From Ectobius pallidus (lineage: Eukaryota; Arthropoda; Insecta; Blattodea; Ectobiidae), in the NCBI GenBank assembly GCA_964059195.1, contig CAXKWD010000006.1, positions 67,225,073 through 67,289,072 of the forward strand: a DNA stretch of 64,000 bases, written 5' to 3'. The translations under genes and the position numbers were made by a program. Under the pieces are notes generated by a model that was given only the letters and a program-made list of their open reading frames with translations, was not told the origin of the DNA and ran no database searches. Below, piece by piece: positions 1-12,113 of the stretch (position 1 is the first letter of the stretch; each line of letters starts with the position of its first letter).

Positions 1-513
1 AATCACATGGTGTTAACTTTCTTCCTACCAGAGTTGACACATCGTAACTGATAGTGAGAGATTGTGGTTTCAACAGGATAGTGTTGCAGCACCATGGGCA
101 CGCTACATGCTGCTTTCCCCGGCCAAATTCTTTCCAGGTTTGTTGATATCCAACGGCCCTCCAAATCTCCCGACCTTACTGCACCAGATTTCTTTCTGTG
201 GAGCTATCTGAAGTCTAAAATTTTCGCTCATGATCTCCCTGACATTAACAGTCTTAAAAATGCAATTCAGCAGGAAATTGCAAATGTTACACAAGACACC
301 ACACATCACTTAATGGCCAGTGTACGGGGGAGATTGCAGCAATGTGATGAAATTAATGGAGGGCATCTCAAAGACATCATATTCAAAAAGTAAGACCAGA
401 ATTGCAAATCCGAGACTGTAATGCATTCAAAAATGTTCAATGTAGTTTATTTCTTTGTTAAATAAATGTGTTACATGGTTTTGAAAATGGGAAACTATAA
501 ATGCCGCACCCTG
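1..513 (+). pseudogene. mariner-like transposase, 3' remnant with terminal inverted repeat
   Basis: This is the C-terminal half of a DDE transposase of the Tc1/mariner superfamily, cut by the window edge. From about 62 the reading LWFQQD gives the second catalytic Asp block. After a frameshift near 88-94 the frame starting at 94 reads SPDLTAPDFFLW (third catalytic acidic residue) and ends with CDEINGGHLKDIIF at 393. A further frameshift lies upstream, because HGVNFL at about 6-20 is in another frame. The element appears to end at 513 in ...gccgcaccctg followed by TA, as expected for a mariner-type TIR and TA target. It is inactive. The superfamily call is firm; the subfamily is not determined. 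Confidence 0.8.
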
Positions 514-711
514 TACTTGTAAGGGGAAAGGAAAGAGGGGTGGTCGGTGGATGGAGTTGTTTTGAGAAGCCTACCTGTTTCTTCTGCTTCGACTTCAGCA
601 TTCTGTAAGCAAGATATTGTATTATAGTAATCTCTGTCGGCATGACTGAATCAGTCGTTATGGCTTCGGCTCCTTGTTCCTAGTTGGAATGTAACCCAGA
701 TTGATGACTGT

Positions 712-1033
712 TATCATTATTCCTCCAGTCCCTCCTCCAAGTGAGCATTATTCCTACAATCCCTCCTTCAAGTGAGCATTATTCCCCCAATCCCTCCTCC
801 AAGTGAACATTATTTCTCCAATCCCTCCTCCAAGTGATGAGTATTATTCCTCCAATCCCTCCTCTAAGTGAGCATTATTCCGCCATTCCAACCTCCAAGT
901 GAGCATTATTCCTCCAAGTAAGCATTATCCATCCAATCCCTCCTCCAAGTGCATTATTCCTCCAATCCCTCCTCCAAGTGAGAATTATTCCTCCAATCCC
1001 TCCTCCAAGTGAACATTATTTCTTCAGTCCCCG
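712..1033. repeat. minisatellite, ~31-bp unit, about 10 copies
   Basis: Tandem copies of a 31-bp unit with core cattattcctccaatccct and ending ctcctccaagtga. Most units are 31 bp; variants of 34, 29 and about 19 bp also occur. Copies differ by 0-5 substitutions, so the array is not freshly expanded. It carries no open frame of note. Confidence 0.9.
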
Positions 1034-1039
1034 TTTGTA

Positions 1040-2540
1040 GATTTGCAGGCAATTGAAAGAACCCTTGCTGTACATAATTTCGACACGCCGGTGGCAATTT
1101 GAGGCCCAAGTTGCAGTAACCTACACAATGTATTAACAAAACAGGAGGATGCTTTAACGTTTATATTCAGTGGGCATAACAATCTGCTGCTTCAGTTTTA
1201 TTCGTGTACTTTAGTGATACTAAGCAGATTTACTTCCTGTAATCGAACCATTGTTTTTACTATAGTTTAAACCATGAAATCCGATATCTCCTTTACAGCA
1301 TTAACCCATAACCAATATGGTGCATTATTTGTAGCACAATTGGTATAGTTAGGTCAAGTGGACCCCAGTCCTTTTTTTTTCAAAACTATGAAGGATGAGG
1401 ATCATAAATCGTAATGAACTAAACATAAATTTGGTATTTAGTTATATTTAGAAATTAATCAGGCAACAATTACGTTATAAGCTTTAATTCTTGCGTAGGG
1501 AGTCTTTTTTGCCATTTATATAATTTTCAAAAATCGAAATGCAGTCATTTTAAAAATGAATAATTTTGTATTGTGCATGATTTACTTTGGGAATAAAGTT
1601 TGAAATAGCAACTTCAACAACAACAACAATAAAAGTGCTTAAAATAAATGCGTTGATGCTTAACCGTTAAGATAACGAATACCTTGACCGTACACGGCAA
1701 GCAAGCAAATTTTTCATCCTCTTAGTAGATCACTAACTGTTTTTAGGAGCATTCATTTTATTTTAGATTTTCCTGGCTTAGATTGTGAATGAATACAAAG
1801 TGGGGCTTTGATCCGCCGGAGATATTAGACTTTCATATCTGGCTATGAACCCGAAAAACATTCTATCACATTTAACCGGAAAATAAATTTAATTTTACAT
1901 GATTTTCGTATTCGAACAACGCAGCCTGTTCAGGCACATATAGACAGGCATATTTACAAAAATAATATTTTTGAACTCATAGGACCCTCGAAACTTATAT
2001 TAATGCATAACTGGTATGGCGGGGTTAGAGGGACTCCTAACTATGTAAATCATATTTTTGTCGCAATGTGAAGCTCCAGTTCTTACTACCTTTCAGGCAG
2101 TTTGCTTTGAGTTGTTAAGTACCGAGTTTGTGTGCATGCGTCTTTAGTAATACTTTTTTTTAACTCGTCTAACTACATACTACTAAAATGAATTTTCATT
2201 GTCCTTGGTTTCATATTTTATTCTGAGTAAGGGAATGAATTTCTGACGTTGATTATTTCCCCTAAAATCGATGCATGTTGAATCAATACAATAGGGAGGA
2301 TTCCGTCCCTTCTTACGAACAGTGCTCATCGGTCTTGTGGTAAATGTTATGCACCCTAACTTAGACATCTAACTTCATGGTTCATCCTTAGAATCTTAAT
2401 TCTCTTCCCTGAATCCAACTTCTATAAGATTTCCTTTTATTTCATGTTGTATTACTGGCTACATTACTAGTAGAATGATAATTCTTTCACATTGGTCGTG
2501 TGTAGGCTGAAATGGAAAGGTAGAGCCAGACTGAAAAATT
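1040..2540. other. unassigned AT-rich DNA
   Basis: No convincing coding frame, terminal repeat or RNA motif was seen. A short (caa)n tract lies near 1617-1627. Confidence 0.5.
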
Positions 2541-2544
2541 CAAT

Positions 2545-2625
2545 GCCATAGCCGGCATTTGAACCACGATCTTAGGCTCATTGTCCCGCTGTTCTACCAA
2601 TTGAGCTACACGACAACGTGCCGGT
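2545..2625 (-). repeat. tRNA-derived SINE head (minus strand)
   Basis: On the minus strand the segment reads like a degraded tRNA: an A-box-like tagctcaattggta (complement of 2594-2608) and a B-box-like ggttcaaatgcc (complement of 2555-2566). The anticodon arm does not fold into a good cloverleaf, and the 3' side runs into non-tRNA sequence. It is therefore more likely a SINE head or tRNA pseudogene than a functional tRNA. Confidence 0.55.
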
Positions 2626-2629
2626 ACAA

Positions 2630-3744
2630 CATTGAATCCTCCTAATTATTAATAATTTTCCTTCATTATGTTTTACCTAGCTGCAATTCACTGATATTAT
2701 TCTAGTTAAATGCGAATTCCATGAAATCCTGAGAAAATAAATAATTTATATTCATAAACTGAGTGTGCAACTATTAAGTGAATCAATTTATTCATAAGCT
2801 TCTAACCAGTAAAATAAACGTTTAATAACTAGAGGTCCGGATTTTCTGATAAATTCACTCGCAACTTCCTTGTTAATATGACCATTTAGCTAATACTTAA
2901 TGTTAAATGTTATATTTTACTGTTACAACATACGTATCAAACCTTCCACTCCGAAAACTACCTACATTCTTACTGTGAAAGGAAACTGTTCACTTTCACT
3001 TAACAGTTCGGTCAAAAAAGTAATAAGGGAAAATGAAAGTTATGGACTTACTCGTAAACAGGACCATATAGGCAAACTAGGCAGCTGCAGGGTGAGAAAT
3101 TTTTAGAAACATTTAGGGGCGGCAACATTTAGATCAAAAAGAACGCCGAAATTTCCAATGCGACAGTAAAATAGAAATGTAAAGTATATTCTTGTTTGTT
3201 TAATGTAAATATGAAGAGTTAACATCTTTTCAATTACATGTATTTTTTATTTAATACCCATGCTATCTAGACATTAAGCTATAAGTTATAACGTCTTCAT
3301 ATATACAAGCCTTTCTCAAATTTGGCCTTTTCAAATAACTTTTGTTTAACCACTTACAAATAACGAATTAGATAACGTGAAATTCCATGTTAATCAAATG
3401 ATAAAAAACGGAATAATTGAGAGCGCCGAAATTATTTCTCTCCTAGGGTGACAAAATACCAAGGCCCTGTTTGTATAGCATTACTGAAAAGTTTAATTGA
3501 AAACATAATTGCGTTTTTATTCGAATTTCCGGTACACAGACACACAGACATTACCGCACTCATTTTTTTCCTCTGTCAGACATTCGTCCAAAGGGAATCA
3601 CAAATCTTGATTTCTGAGAAAAAACAACAACGAATTTCAGGATGGAAAAAATGTTCTCTTTATGAAAGAATAGAAATGTAAAACATATATTGTTTTGATT
3701 AAGAAGTTCTTGGAAGGGATTTTAATCCTTTAGCTGAATTTATA
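2630..3744. other. unassigned AT-rich DNA
   Basis: No supported feature. The short open frames here (for example 2900-3106 and 3448-3681) have no recognisable motif. Confidence 0.5.
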
Positions 3745-3749
3745 CACTG

Positions 3750-5286
3750 TGTTCAATCATAGCTTTAAACTATCTACAAGTTTAGTTATTTTGCTGCCAA
3801 CTTGACAGCAGTATATGCTATTCATCATTTTTCTCTAGTTTTATTATTATAAGTTTAGATTTTTAGGTTATTGCTTTACATTCTTAATTCATTTACTTAC
3901 AACATTAGATTTATTATTTACAATTAGTAAATATTGCTCATTATGTTCTATTTATTAATATTTGAAGTTTAAAGAATATTTATTCATATTTAAGCCTATC
4001 ATGTTGGCTACGGATATTTTTCTCTATCACTTCCTGTTTCTGAAGTCAACATGACTCAAATTATTATTTAAATAACATACATTTTCTAGCTTGTAAGCTA
4101 TTATCCCTATTCATTGTCTGTTATTATTCATATTTGATTATTATTTTTTGTATCCAGTCTTCAGGATACATTTCTTGAGCAGTTTATATACATTTCATAT
4201 AGCTCAATGACTTGACTTCCTTCTTCTTCATTCACAACAATTCATTACTCAGACATGAAAGGATTCATGTTCTTTGGTGCTTCGGATTATCGTGATATAG
4301 TCTGAACATCAACATTCATTCTACTATTTGTGTGGATAATATATCCTACAAGTTCTACACTTCTTTATCATATTCTTCGTCAAGTAAGCAATACTAGTGC
4401 ACCAAGAAATGTACTTAATCATTCATTCACTTTATGCCTGGCAAAATGGCGTTTCTGTGTTGTGTTTTGCTAATTGCTAAATAGCTGGGACATCACGACA
4501 CATATTCTCATTCTTATAGCAGATAAAGATTCTGCTAATATCAATCTAAATAAGGACATATACTTCGCTTCAAGTAAGTAATCATTAGTGTTACTAGAAG
4601 TGATTCAAATTTCCATACATCTACGCTTTGAACATTGATCTCATTGTTGCGATTTGGCTATCATTAAATAGCCTATCCATCAGACTTGATATTCAGTTTC
4701 TAGTCGTGGAAACTATTTCTACAAGTGTCACGCATCACGGACAGATGTATATTTATTTACAAATGTGATTATATGTGACATCAAGACTAAACTTTCATCT
4801 CCATTATCTACAAACTTTCATTCAATCGTTTATATGGTAGATGTTGACAATGTTCACATCCTCGAATCATAACTTTAATCTCATGCGTTAAGATGGATTC
4901 ACATATGACATCAAAAACCAACACTCTACACTAGAAGATTGTCAACCATTATATTAATCTGTAAATGCTATCTTCAAGAAGACTTTCAGCTGAGAAGCAT
5001 ACTTTCTTCATTCCAACGCTTTTCAAGAAAGTGAAAGTGTATTCATTCGTGTGTTTTAGTTTATAATTAAATATCTCTTATATCATTGTTTTCATTGAGT
5101 GATGCATGTTATACAACTTATTCAATTCAATTCCTCCATTACAGTGGAGGTGGTCCTCCGCCAGCCAGAGATCTCATTAGTTGTGGTTTGCACGAAAGTG
5201 TTAAGCACAACTAAATTTTCATTCTCGTGTTGGTTTTAGGGACTCTTACAGTCCGCTCTTACAAACATACGCCCCCTAATCCTACA
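3750..5286 (+). repeat. BEL/Pao 5' LTR
   Basis: 1,537 bp, TG...CA ends, paired with 12114-13647. It contains the motif gtggaggtggtcctccgcc near the 3' end, a small GC hairpin in an otherwise AT-rich LTR. Right of the LTR I could not recognise a clear primer-binding site (the sequence starts ttctgtcctgccgggc). Confidence 0.96.
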
Positions 5287-6019
5287 TTCTGTCCTGCCGG
5301 GCCTGGATAGAACTAGTAAGACTGTATTAATAGGCCTAGACTACATCTAGGATATTACCAGCAAGACTGTACTAATAACTTATTCCTTCATCTGGTCCTT
5401 CTGACCATAATCAAACTATTAGGATTGTAATAATACAATAATACTCATACATTATTCACCCTCTGTGTCACAGACAGACTTGGGTTGCATACAAGAGCCT
5501 TCTTGTTTTGCTCACATTCATGTATGCATTATTATTTCATCTCAAGAGATATATATTGATACTTAAGCAATTAAAGATTGACTTAACATTGATTTGTGCT
5601 CTGCCATAAGCATTTCAGCCACATGCCATCACTCAGTGGACCTTCAAAGTGTACTGTATGATATATATATATATATATATATGTATGTCAATTGTAAACA
5701 TTGTGACATCAATGTAAGTCACAGACACACAACACACTCTGTCAACAGTACATTAACACACAATTCTCTTACACGAACAAGATCCTTAATGTTCTTTGCA
5801 ATTCAATACTCATCTTATTGCAAATAATTGCAATCATTCTGCTCCATCATATATTTCATTGTCTTCTTGACAATAAGTTGTCCAGAAGTTGTTTCTCATA
5901 GGCGGGCAAAACGGTCCTGTTCTTCTCGCATACTATTTCACTTGCATTGCTGTCTTGTATCCCAGCAAGCGGGCAAATTCCAACATTGTTTTCATTCTTC
6001 GTATATCTATCTTTGAATC
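5287..6019 (+). other. BEL/Pao 5' leader (untranslated)
   Basis: A 733-bp leader between the LTR and the first gag ATG. It includes a (TA)n microsatellite at about 5660-5683. Short open frames here (5594-5827, 5828-6016) lie outside any recognised domain and are probably chance. Confidence 0.7.
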
Positions 6020-7848
6020 ATGGAAAATCAAACATTAAGACAGGTCGAAGACCTCAAAAGAAAACGCACTCCTCTTAAGGCAAAACTTACACGTCACTGT
6101 AATTATATTACTGATCTTAATGAGTCAGGTGAACTCAATCACCAACAATTATTGAAGCGTAAAGACATTCTTGAAAAACATTTGATAAGTTCATACTAAT
6201 TCAAGATCAAATAGAAGAATTTCAGCCAACAGATGCTGAAATTAATTACCATGAAGAAGTCGAAAATGACTTTATCGAAGCTATGTCTAAGATAGAAACT
6301 CTTTCTAAACTTCCTGAAACGCAGCAGGTAATTTCAAACAAGATTTCTGAGCTGCAGCAAATCAAAACTCAATTGTTCACTCACGTACGAGTAATATCAG
6401 ACTTTACTGTAACTCGTGAAATCGAGTTACATGCTTTGCTATCTCGTAGAGACGAGGTCAAGCAAACATTTGAGAAATTCAAGTTGGTTCAAACCCAGCT
6501 CGAACAACTCCATGCTGCGAATGCTGAGGCCAACTCTCGTGAAGAAGTTGAAACAGCATATTTCAAAACTATCGCTAAGGCAGAGACTTTAATTAAGCTC
6601 GCAAAGCTTAGACAATTAAGAGTACTGCTCTTAAACCATATTCAAGTAATAAACGAGCTTATGATCGAGGATCAGGCATCTTACTTTGAAAGTATTAAGA
6701 GATGCGCTGAACTCGAACAATCATTTCAGCACTATCAAGCTGAACAGTCTTCAATTGAAGACATTGAATCATTCAATGACAGGAAAATTCAACGCTATGA
6801 GCTTGAAGAAGCCTATTACAAAGCACTTACTCGACTTGAAACTTCCATAAAGGCAAACAAGCAAATATATGATCCAGATCTTATGCCTGCGCCTAGTCCG
6901 CAACCAGTGCTGACTGAGCAAAACCACGTTTCTCTTCCTAAGTTACCTGAGATAAGATTACCGACATTTTCAGGCGATCCCACTATGTGGCTAGAGTTTC
7001 GTGACACGTTTACATCCTTAATACTGCAGAATCAGTACGTGTCTGAGATGGAAAAGTTACAATAATTAAAGTCATGCTTAACCCCTGAGGTTATGACTAT
7101 TATACATAATATTCCTGTCAGTGCTGCCACATTTAGCATTGCCTGGCAAACTTTGTTAGAGCGTTTTGACAATGACAGACTCATTGCTAATGCTCATTTA
7201 GAGAATTTATTTTCTCCCCCTTCTGCTGATTCGCTCCAGAGATACTTAGATCATTACATAAGTACTGTCCACGCGCTTCAGTCACTGCACATTGATATTG
7301 AGCTGACTGATCTTATTATCTCAAAAATAATACTGGATAAGCTTTCTCCATCTATTATTAGAGATTGGGAATCTTCGCTTAAAGCTGATAAGTTTCCATC
7401 ACTGAAGGACTTATGCAGTTTCCTTGAGGCCAAAATTCGAGTCATTCAAATGACTGACTTAGCTATCAAGTCCCAGTCGAATCAATCTCCAGTCAAAAAT
7501 GTGACTGCGAAATCTAATAATAATTCAAACAACAATCGTAAGTCCACTGAAGCTAAGAAAAAGCCTTCGTGGTCTCAACCTATTTGTATATGTTGTAATC
7601 GCCCTCGTGATCATGAATTATTTCTCTGTGAAGCATTCAGAGCTTTCGCTTTGCCCCAAAGATTTGAATTTGTGAAACGCAACAATGTATGTAATGTCTG
7701 CCTGAGAATAGGTGGCCATTCACAAGCCTGTTCTTCTTATACTTGTATCAAGTGTCAAGGTAAACATAGTACTTTGCTTCATCCTTCAAACGCTCCCATA
7801 CCAGTAAACCCATGTGCCATGTTAAGAAGTGGTCCAGCTACTTCATAG
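6020..7848 (+). pseudogene. BEL/Pao gag region, frameshifted and with stops
   Basis: The structural part of the polyprotein, which in BEL/Pao packages RNA. ATG at 6020 opens a coiled-coil-like, Glu/Lys-rich N-terminus. A one-base deletion near 6180 shifts to the frame that opens at 6283 and runs on through a TAA at 7063. Zinc-knuckle-like Cys/His clusters lie at about 7584-7800: CICC, then H and C, then NVCNVCLRIGGHSQAC and CIKCQGKH, the BEL/Pao pattern. A TAG at 7846 separates this from the protease in the same frame, so gag and pol were one continuous frame before decay. Family assignment is firm. Confidence 0.93.
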
Positions 7849-9709
7849 ATTCTATACCCTACAGCAACTGTGTTAATAGCAGATGCTAATGGCGAGTACA
7901 TTGAGGCTACAGCCATTCTTGATTCAGCTACGACTTGTAATTTAATTACAAATAGATTACTTCAACGCCTCAAACTTAAACCAACTCCTCGTAGAGAATA
8001 TTTGCAAGGAGTAGTGTTTGAAAAGCGCACTCTCTGCAAGGTAGCATCTTTGTCACTGAAATCTAATGTTTGTGATTGGTCGTGCCAAACGAATGCTTTG
8101 GTTATTCCATGCATAGCTACTTGTAAGTTCCCTCGTGCTTACATAAATACTGACAATTGGAATATTCCAGCTAACTTGAATTTAGCAGATGCTAAATTTA
8201 ACCAACCTAAGTACTTAGATTTGCTCATTGGTACAGAGCTTTTTTCACAAATACTGTTATCAGGCAAAATCATGGCTGATAATCTGCCTGGCATACATAA
8301 TTCAGAACTTGGTTGGTACTTTATGGGTAAAGTCCCTCAACCTGTTACTTCTTCGCAGCACAGTACTCCTATTCAAAGTACTGCTTCTAAACATATGAGT
8401 GTTTCTAAGCAAACGACTTCTCACAGCAAAGCTAAAGCAGCTATTAGGCGTGAGAAGCCTCGTGTCAAGCAAGCTCATTCTAATCTCTCATTTCCTAGTT
8501 CTGACTCGTCAATCGATTCAAACTACTCTGCTTTCTTGCATTCAGAATCAGCCGTGGATGAACAATTAGCTAGGTTCTGGGAATTAGAAGCTGTCAATAA
8601 TTCTGCTCGATTCCATGATGAATCGGAATGTGAGAAACATTTCTCTCAAACTACTACCAGAGATGACTCTGGAAGATATATAGTTAAACTTCCTTTTACT
8701 GCTCCACCTGAAACATTAGGTAGCACAAAGCAACAAGCTTACAAACGGCTTCAGCTCTTAGAAAAAAGACTGTCATCCAACGAATACTTACGTACTGAAT
8801 ATGTCAAGTTCATGCAAGAATATGAGGATTTAGATCATATGCAACGAGCTGACCACATTTCTAATGCTCCTTGTGAATACATTATTCCTCATCACCCAGT
8901 AATTAAGCCTAGTAGCACTACTACAAAGGTTAGAGTAGTCTTCGATGCTTCAGCTAAGTTATCGAATGGAAAATCCTTGAATGACATTTTAGCTATAGGT
9001 CCTGTTGTGCAGCCTGACCTATTCTCTATTTTGCTCAGGTTTCGACTTAATCCAATAGCATTTACTGCGGATATCGCAAAGATGTACCGCCAAATATTAG
9101 TTCATTCAGAACACCAACCTCTTCAGCAAATTATCTGGAGAAGTACTCCCACGGAACCAATCAGTGTTTACAACTTGAAAACGGTTACTTATGGTACCGC
9201 TCCTGCTTCATTTCTAGCAACGAGATCTCTAAAGCAGCTCACCATTGACGAATGTGATAAGTTTCCCTTAGCTTCTCAAATAAATAATAATTCAACTTAT
9301 GTAGACGATGTAGTGTCATGTGCTGCTGATATCCATCAAGCACAAAAGATGGTATCAGAACTTCTTACATTGCTACCTCTTGGTGGTTTCGAACTTAGAA
9401 AATGGACGTCTAATGATCCACGTCTTCTGAATAATATTCCATTCGAATTGCATGAAACACAAGATATTCATTCATTCGACGAATCTCATGACAATGCAAT
9501 AAGAGCATTGGGTCTTTTATGGCAACCCTCAAGTGATCTGTCAAAGATACAAACTTCAATAGATCCTTCCAAACCATTTATAACTTGTACCAAGAGAACT
9601 CTACTTTCTTGTATAGCGTCCATATTCGACCCTTTGGGTTTGATATGCCCTATTGTAGCTCATTGTAAAATGATCTTTCAATCGTTATGGAAAATGACTT
9701 AGACATGGG

Positions 9710-9711
<2 letters not shown>
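7849..9711 (+). pseudogene. BEL/Pao pol: protease (A17-like) and reverse transcriptase
   Basis: The aspartic protease motif reads AILDSATTCNLI (Asp codon at 7921); the usual DSG is DSA here, an atypical active site for aspartic proteases. The RT follows: VRVVFDASAK near 8930-8955, FTADIAKMYRQI near 9060-9100, and the catalytic YVDDVV with Asp codons at 9304 and 9307. The frame is open from 7870 to a TAG at 9700, where the polyprotein should continue. The element is disrupted two codons further on by a trinucleotide repeat plus LINE tail. In life this enzyme copies the element RNA inside capsids. Confidence 0.95.
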
Positions 9712-9767
<56 letters not shown>

Positions 9768-9853
9768 TAATAATAGTTTATTTAACCTGGAGAAGTTAAG
9801 ACCGTAAGGTCTTTTCTTCCACTTCACCAGGGACTAATAGTATCTAATGGAAT
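9712..9853 (-). mobile_element. 5'-truncated LINE 3' tail inserted in the BEL/Pao pol gene
   Basis: About 142 bp of foreign sequence interrupts pol. Read on the minus strand it ends ccaggttaaataaac followed by a long (ATT)n tail (+ strand AAT repeat about 9709-9763), like the 3' end of a non-LTR element. Pol resumes at TGG AAT GAA (9848), matching TGG GAT before the insert, so a short target duplication around atggRat is likely. The length, 142, is not a multiple of three, so the frame shifts from 1 to 2. Confidence 0.75.
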
Positions 9854-12019
9854 GAACCCATTCCAGATTGTGCAGCTAAACAGTGGCTATCAATCCATCA
9901 ACAATTACCTGACTTTTCAGAAATAGCTATTCCAAGATTAGCTCTCCCTTCAGAAGCTATGTTAATTCAAGTACATGATTTTTGCGACGCGAGTCAAAAT
10001 GCTTATGGTGCATGCCTGTACCTGAGATCTATTGACAGTAATAATAAAGTAACTACTGTATTACTTTGTGCTAAGTCTAAAGTAGCACCTATCAAACTAG
10101 TTACCATACCTAGACTTGAGTTGTTAGCAGCTCACTTGCTTGCTAATCTGACTCATAAAGTTGTACCTACGTTACAGTTAAACATTGCTAAAACATACTT
10201 ATGGACTGAGTCTAAAATAGTTTTGAGTTGGCTCAATCATTCGCCCACTACGCTAAAGACTTTTGTAGCTAATAGAGTAGCTGATGTACAAGAGTTAACT
10301 GCTGACTATTTATGGTATCACGTCTCCTCTAAAGATAATCCTGCTGACTTAATAAGCAGAGGTTCAACTCCTCGTGAGTTAATTCATAATGCATTATGGT
10401 CGTCAGGTCCCTCTTGGCTATCCAAAGAAGATTCCACTTGGTCTCATAGGGAACCTATCGAACCTATTCAAGCACTACCAGAAGTGCGGATTTCTGCCAT
10501 TCTTCAAAGTCAGCCTCCTGAACTTCTGCCCTATGTAACTAAGTTTTCACATTTGAAGACACTGCGTATTATAGCATATGTTCTACGATTCATAAATACT
10601 TGTAGGCCTGCTAAAATTAAGCTCACGGGTCCTCTCGAACCTAGTGAAATTTCAAATTCACTTTACACTTGTGTGAAAATAATTCAGCAAGTCGAATATC
10701 ATGATGAAATCAATGCTTTGACTTCGTCTGATGTCGTTCCTTCATCTAGTAAAATACACTCATTATGTCCATTCATGGACAGTGATGGTATACTTCGTGT
10801 TGGTGGAAGACTGAAGCACTCAGAACTACCCTTTGATGCGAAGCATCAGATTTTGCTTCCAGCTAAGCATCCTTTCACTAAACATCTCATTCGTTTTACA
10901 CACTTCAAACTATGTCATGCTGGTTCCCAGCTTATTATAGCTCACTTACGGGAAAGGTTTTGGATACCTTCTGTAAGGAGAACAATTCGCTCTGTGATCA
11001 GACAGTGCAATGTCTGTTTCAGATTTTAAGCTCAACCTTTTCAGCAAAAGATGGCTGATTTACCATCTTCTCGTGTATCTCCTATTGCCCCATTCACTAA
11101 CGTCAGCATTGATTATGCTGGGCCCTACTCTATTAAATATGGTGGACCTAGATCAAGGATTACTACTAAAGCTTGTATAGCTGTATTTGTTTGGATGTAT
11201 ACCAAGGCTCTTCACATTGAGTTAGTCACCTCGCTTACGTCCAATGCATTTTTAGCAGCTTTTTCCAGATTTACTGGTAGAAGAGGCATACCAGTTTCAG
11301 TCACATCCGATAATGCTACGAACTTTGTTGGTGCTCAAACTGATATCAGACAACTTACAGATTTTCTACCTTCTCATGAACATCAATCGAAAGTTCAAGA
11401 TTCTACTTCACATCTTAACATAAAGTGGAATTTTATTCCTCCTCACAGTCCCCATATGGCTGGCTTGCATGAAGCAGCTGTTCGCTCAGTTAAGCATCAC
11501 TTGAAAAGAGTAATGACTTCTATGATACTTACCTTTGAAGAGATTTCAACTCTCTTAATTCAAATTGAAGCTATTTTGAATTCACGTCCTCTTGTCACTC
11601 TTCATGAAGACATTGAAGACTTAAATTATCTTTCTCCAGGTCATTTCCTTATGGGAAGACCTTTGATTTCATTACCCACCTCAAATCTTTCTAGTAGCAC
11701 TTCTTTGCGTTCAAGATGGAATGCTATGAATCAATTGCTACTTGGTTTTTGGAAGAAATGGTCCTCTGACTATTTACATTCTCTACAGCAACGTTCTAAG
11801 TGGCTAAAGACGCTTCCTAATGTAGAAATAGGAACTCCTGTTCTTTTACTCGACGACAACGTTTCCCCTTTACGTTGGGTTATGGGTGTTGTACACTCTA
11901 TTCATCCTGGATCTAACGGACTAGTTAGAGTAGTCACAGTTAGAACCTCTACAGGTTTCTACAAGCGACCAATTGGTAAGCTTGCTCCTCTTCCCATTTC
12001 TAATATTGAAGATGAGTAA
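9848..12019 (+). pseudogene. BEL/Pao pol: RNase H, integrase and C-terminal DUF5641-like domain
   Basis: RNase H: FCDAS (Asp 9986), PRLELLAA, and WTES where WTDS is usual. The integrase zinc-binding region shows KLCH and CNVC (about 10911-11020). A TAA at 11027 breaks the frame. The integrase core carries its acidic triad at SIDYAGPY (Asp 11111), TSDNAT (Asp 11309) and GLHEAAV (Glu 11471; GLWEAAV is the common form). The C-terminal domain with LRSRWN and FWKKWSSDYL ends at 12019, 94 bp before the 3' LTR. Integrase joins element cDNA to the chromosome and makes the short target duplications seen at the element ends. Confidence 0.95.
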
Positions 12020-12113
12020 ACCTCTTTATTATTCAAAGTTTAAATCTACCCTTTTCACATAATCTAATATATTTTAAAATTATTTTCAAGAAAATAATTT
12101 TGCGGGCAACTTA

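Noticed and set aside
2545..2625. Functional tRNA gene
   Set aside because: A and B boxes are recognisable but the acceptor and anticodon stems do not pair well; SINE head more likely.
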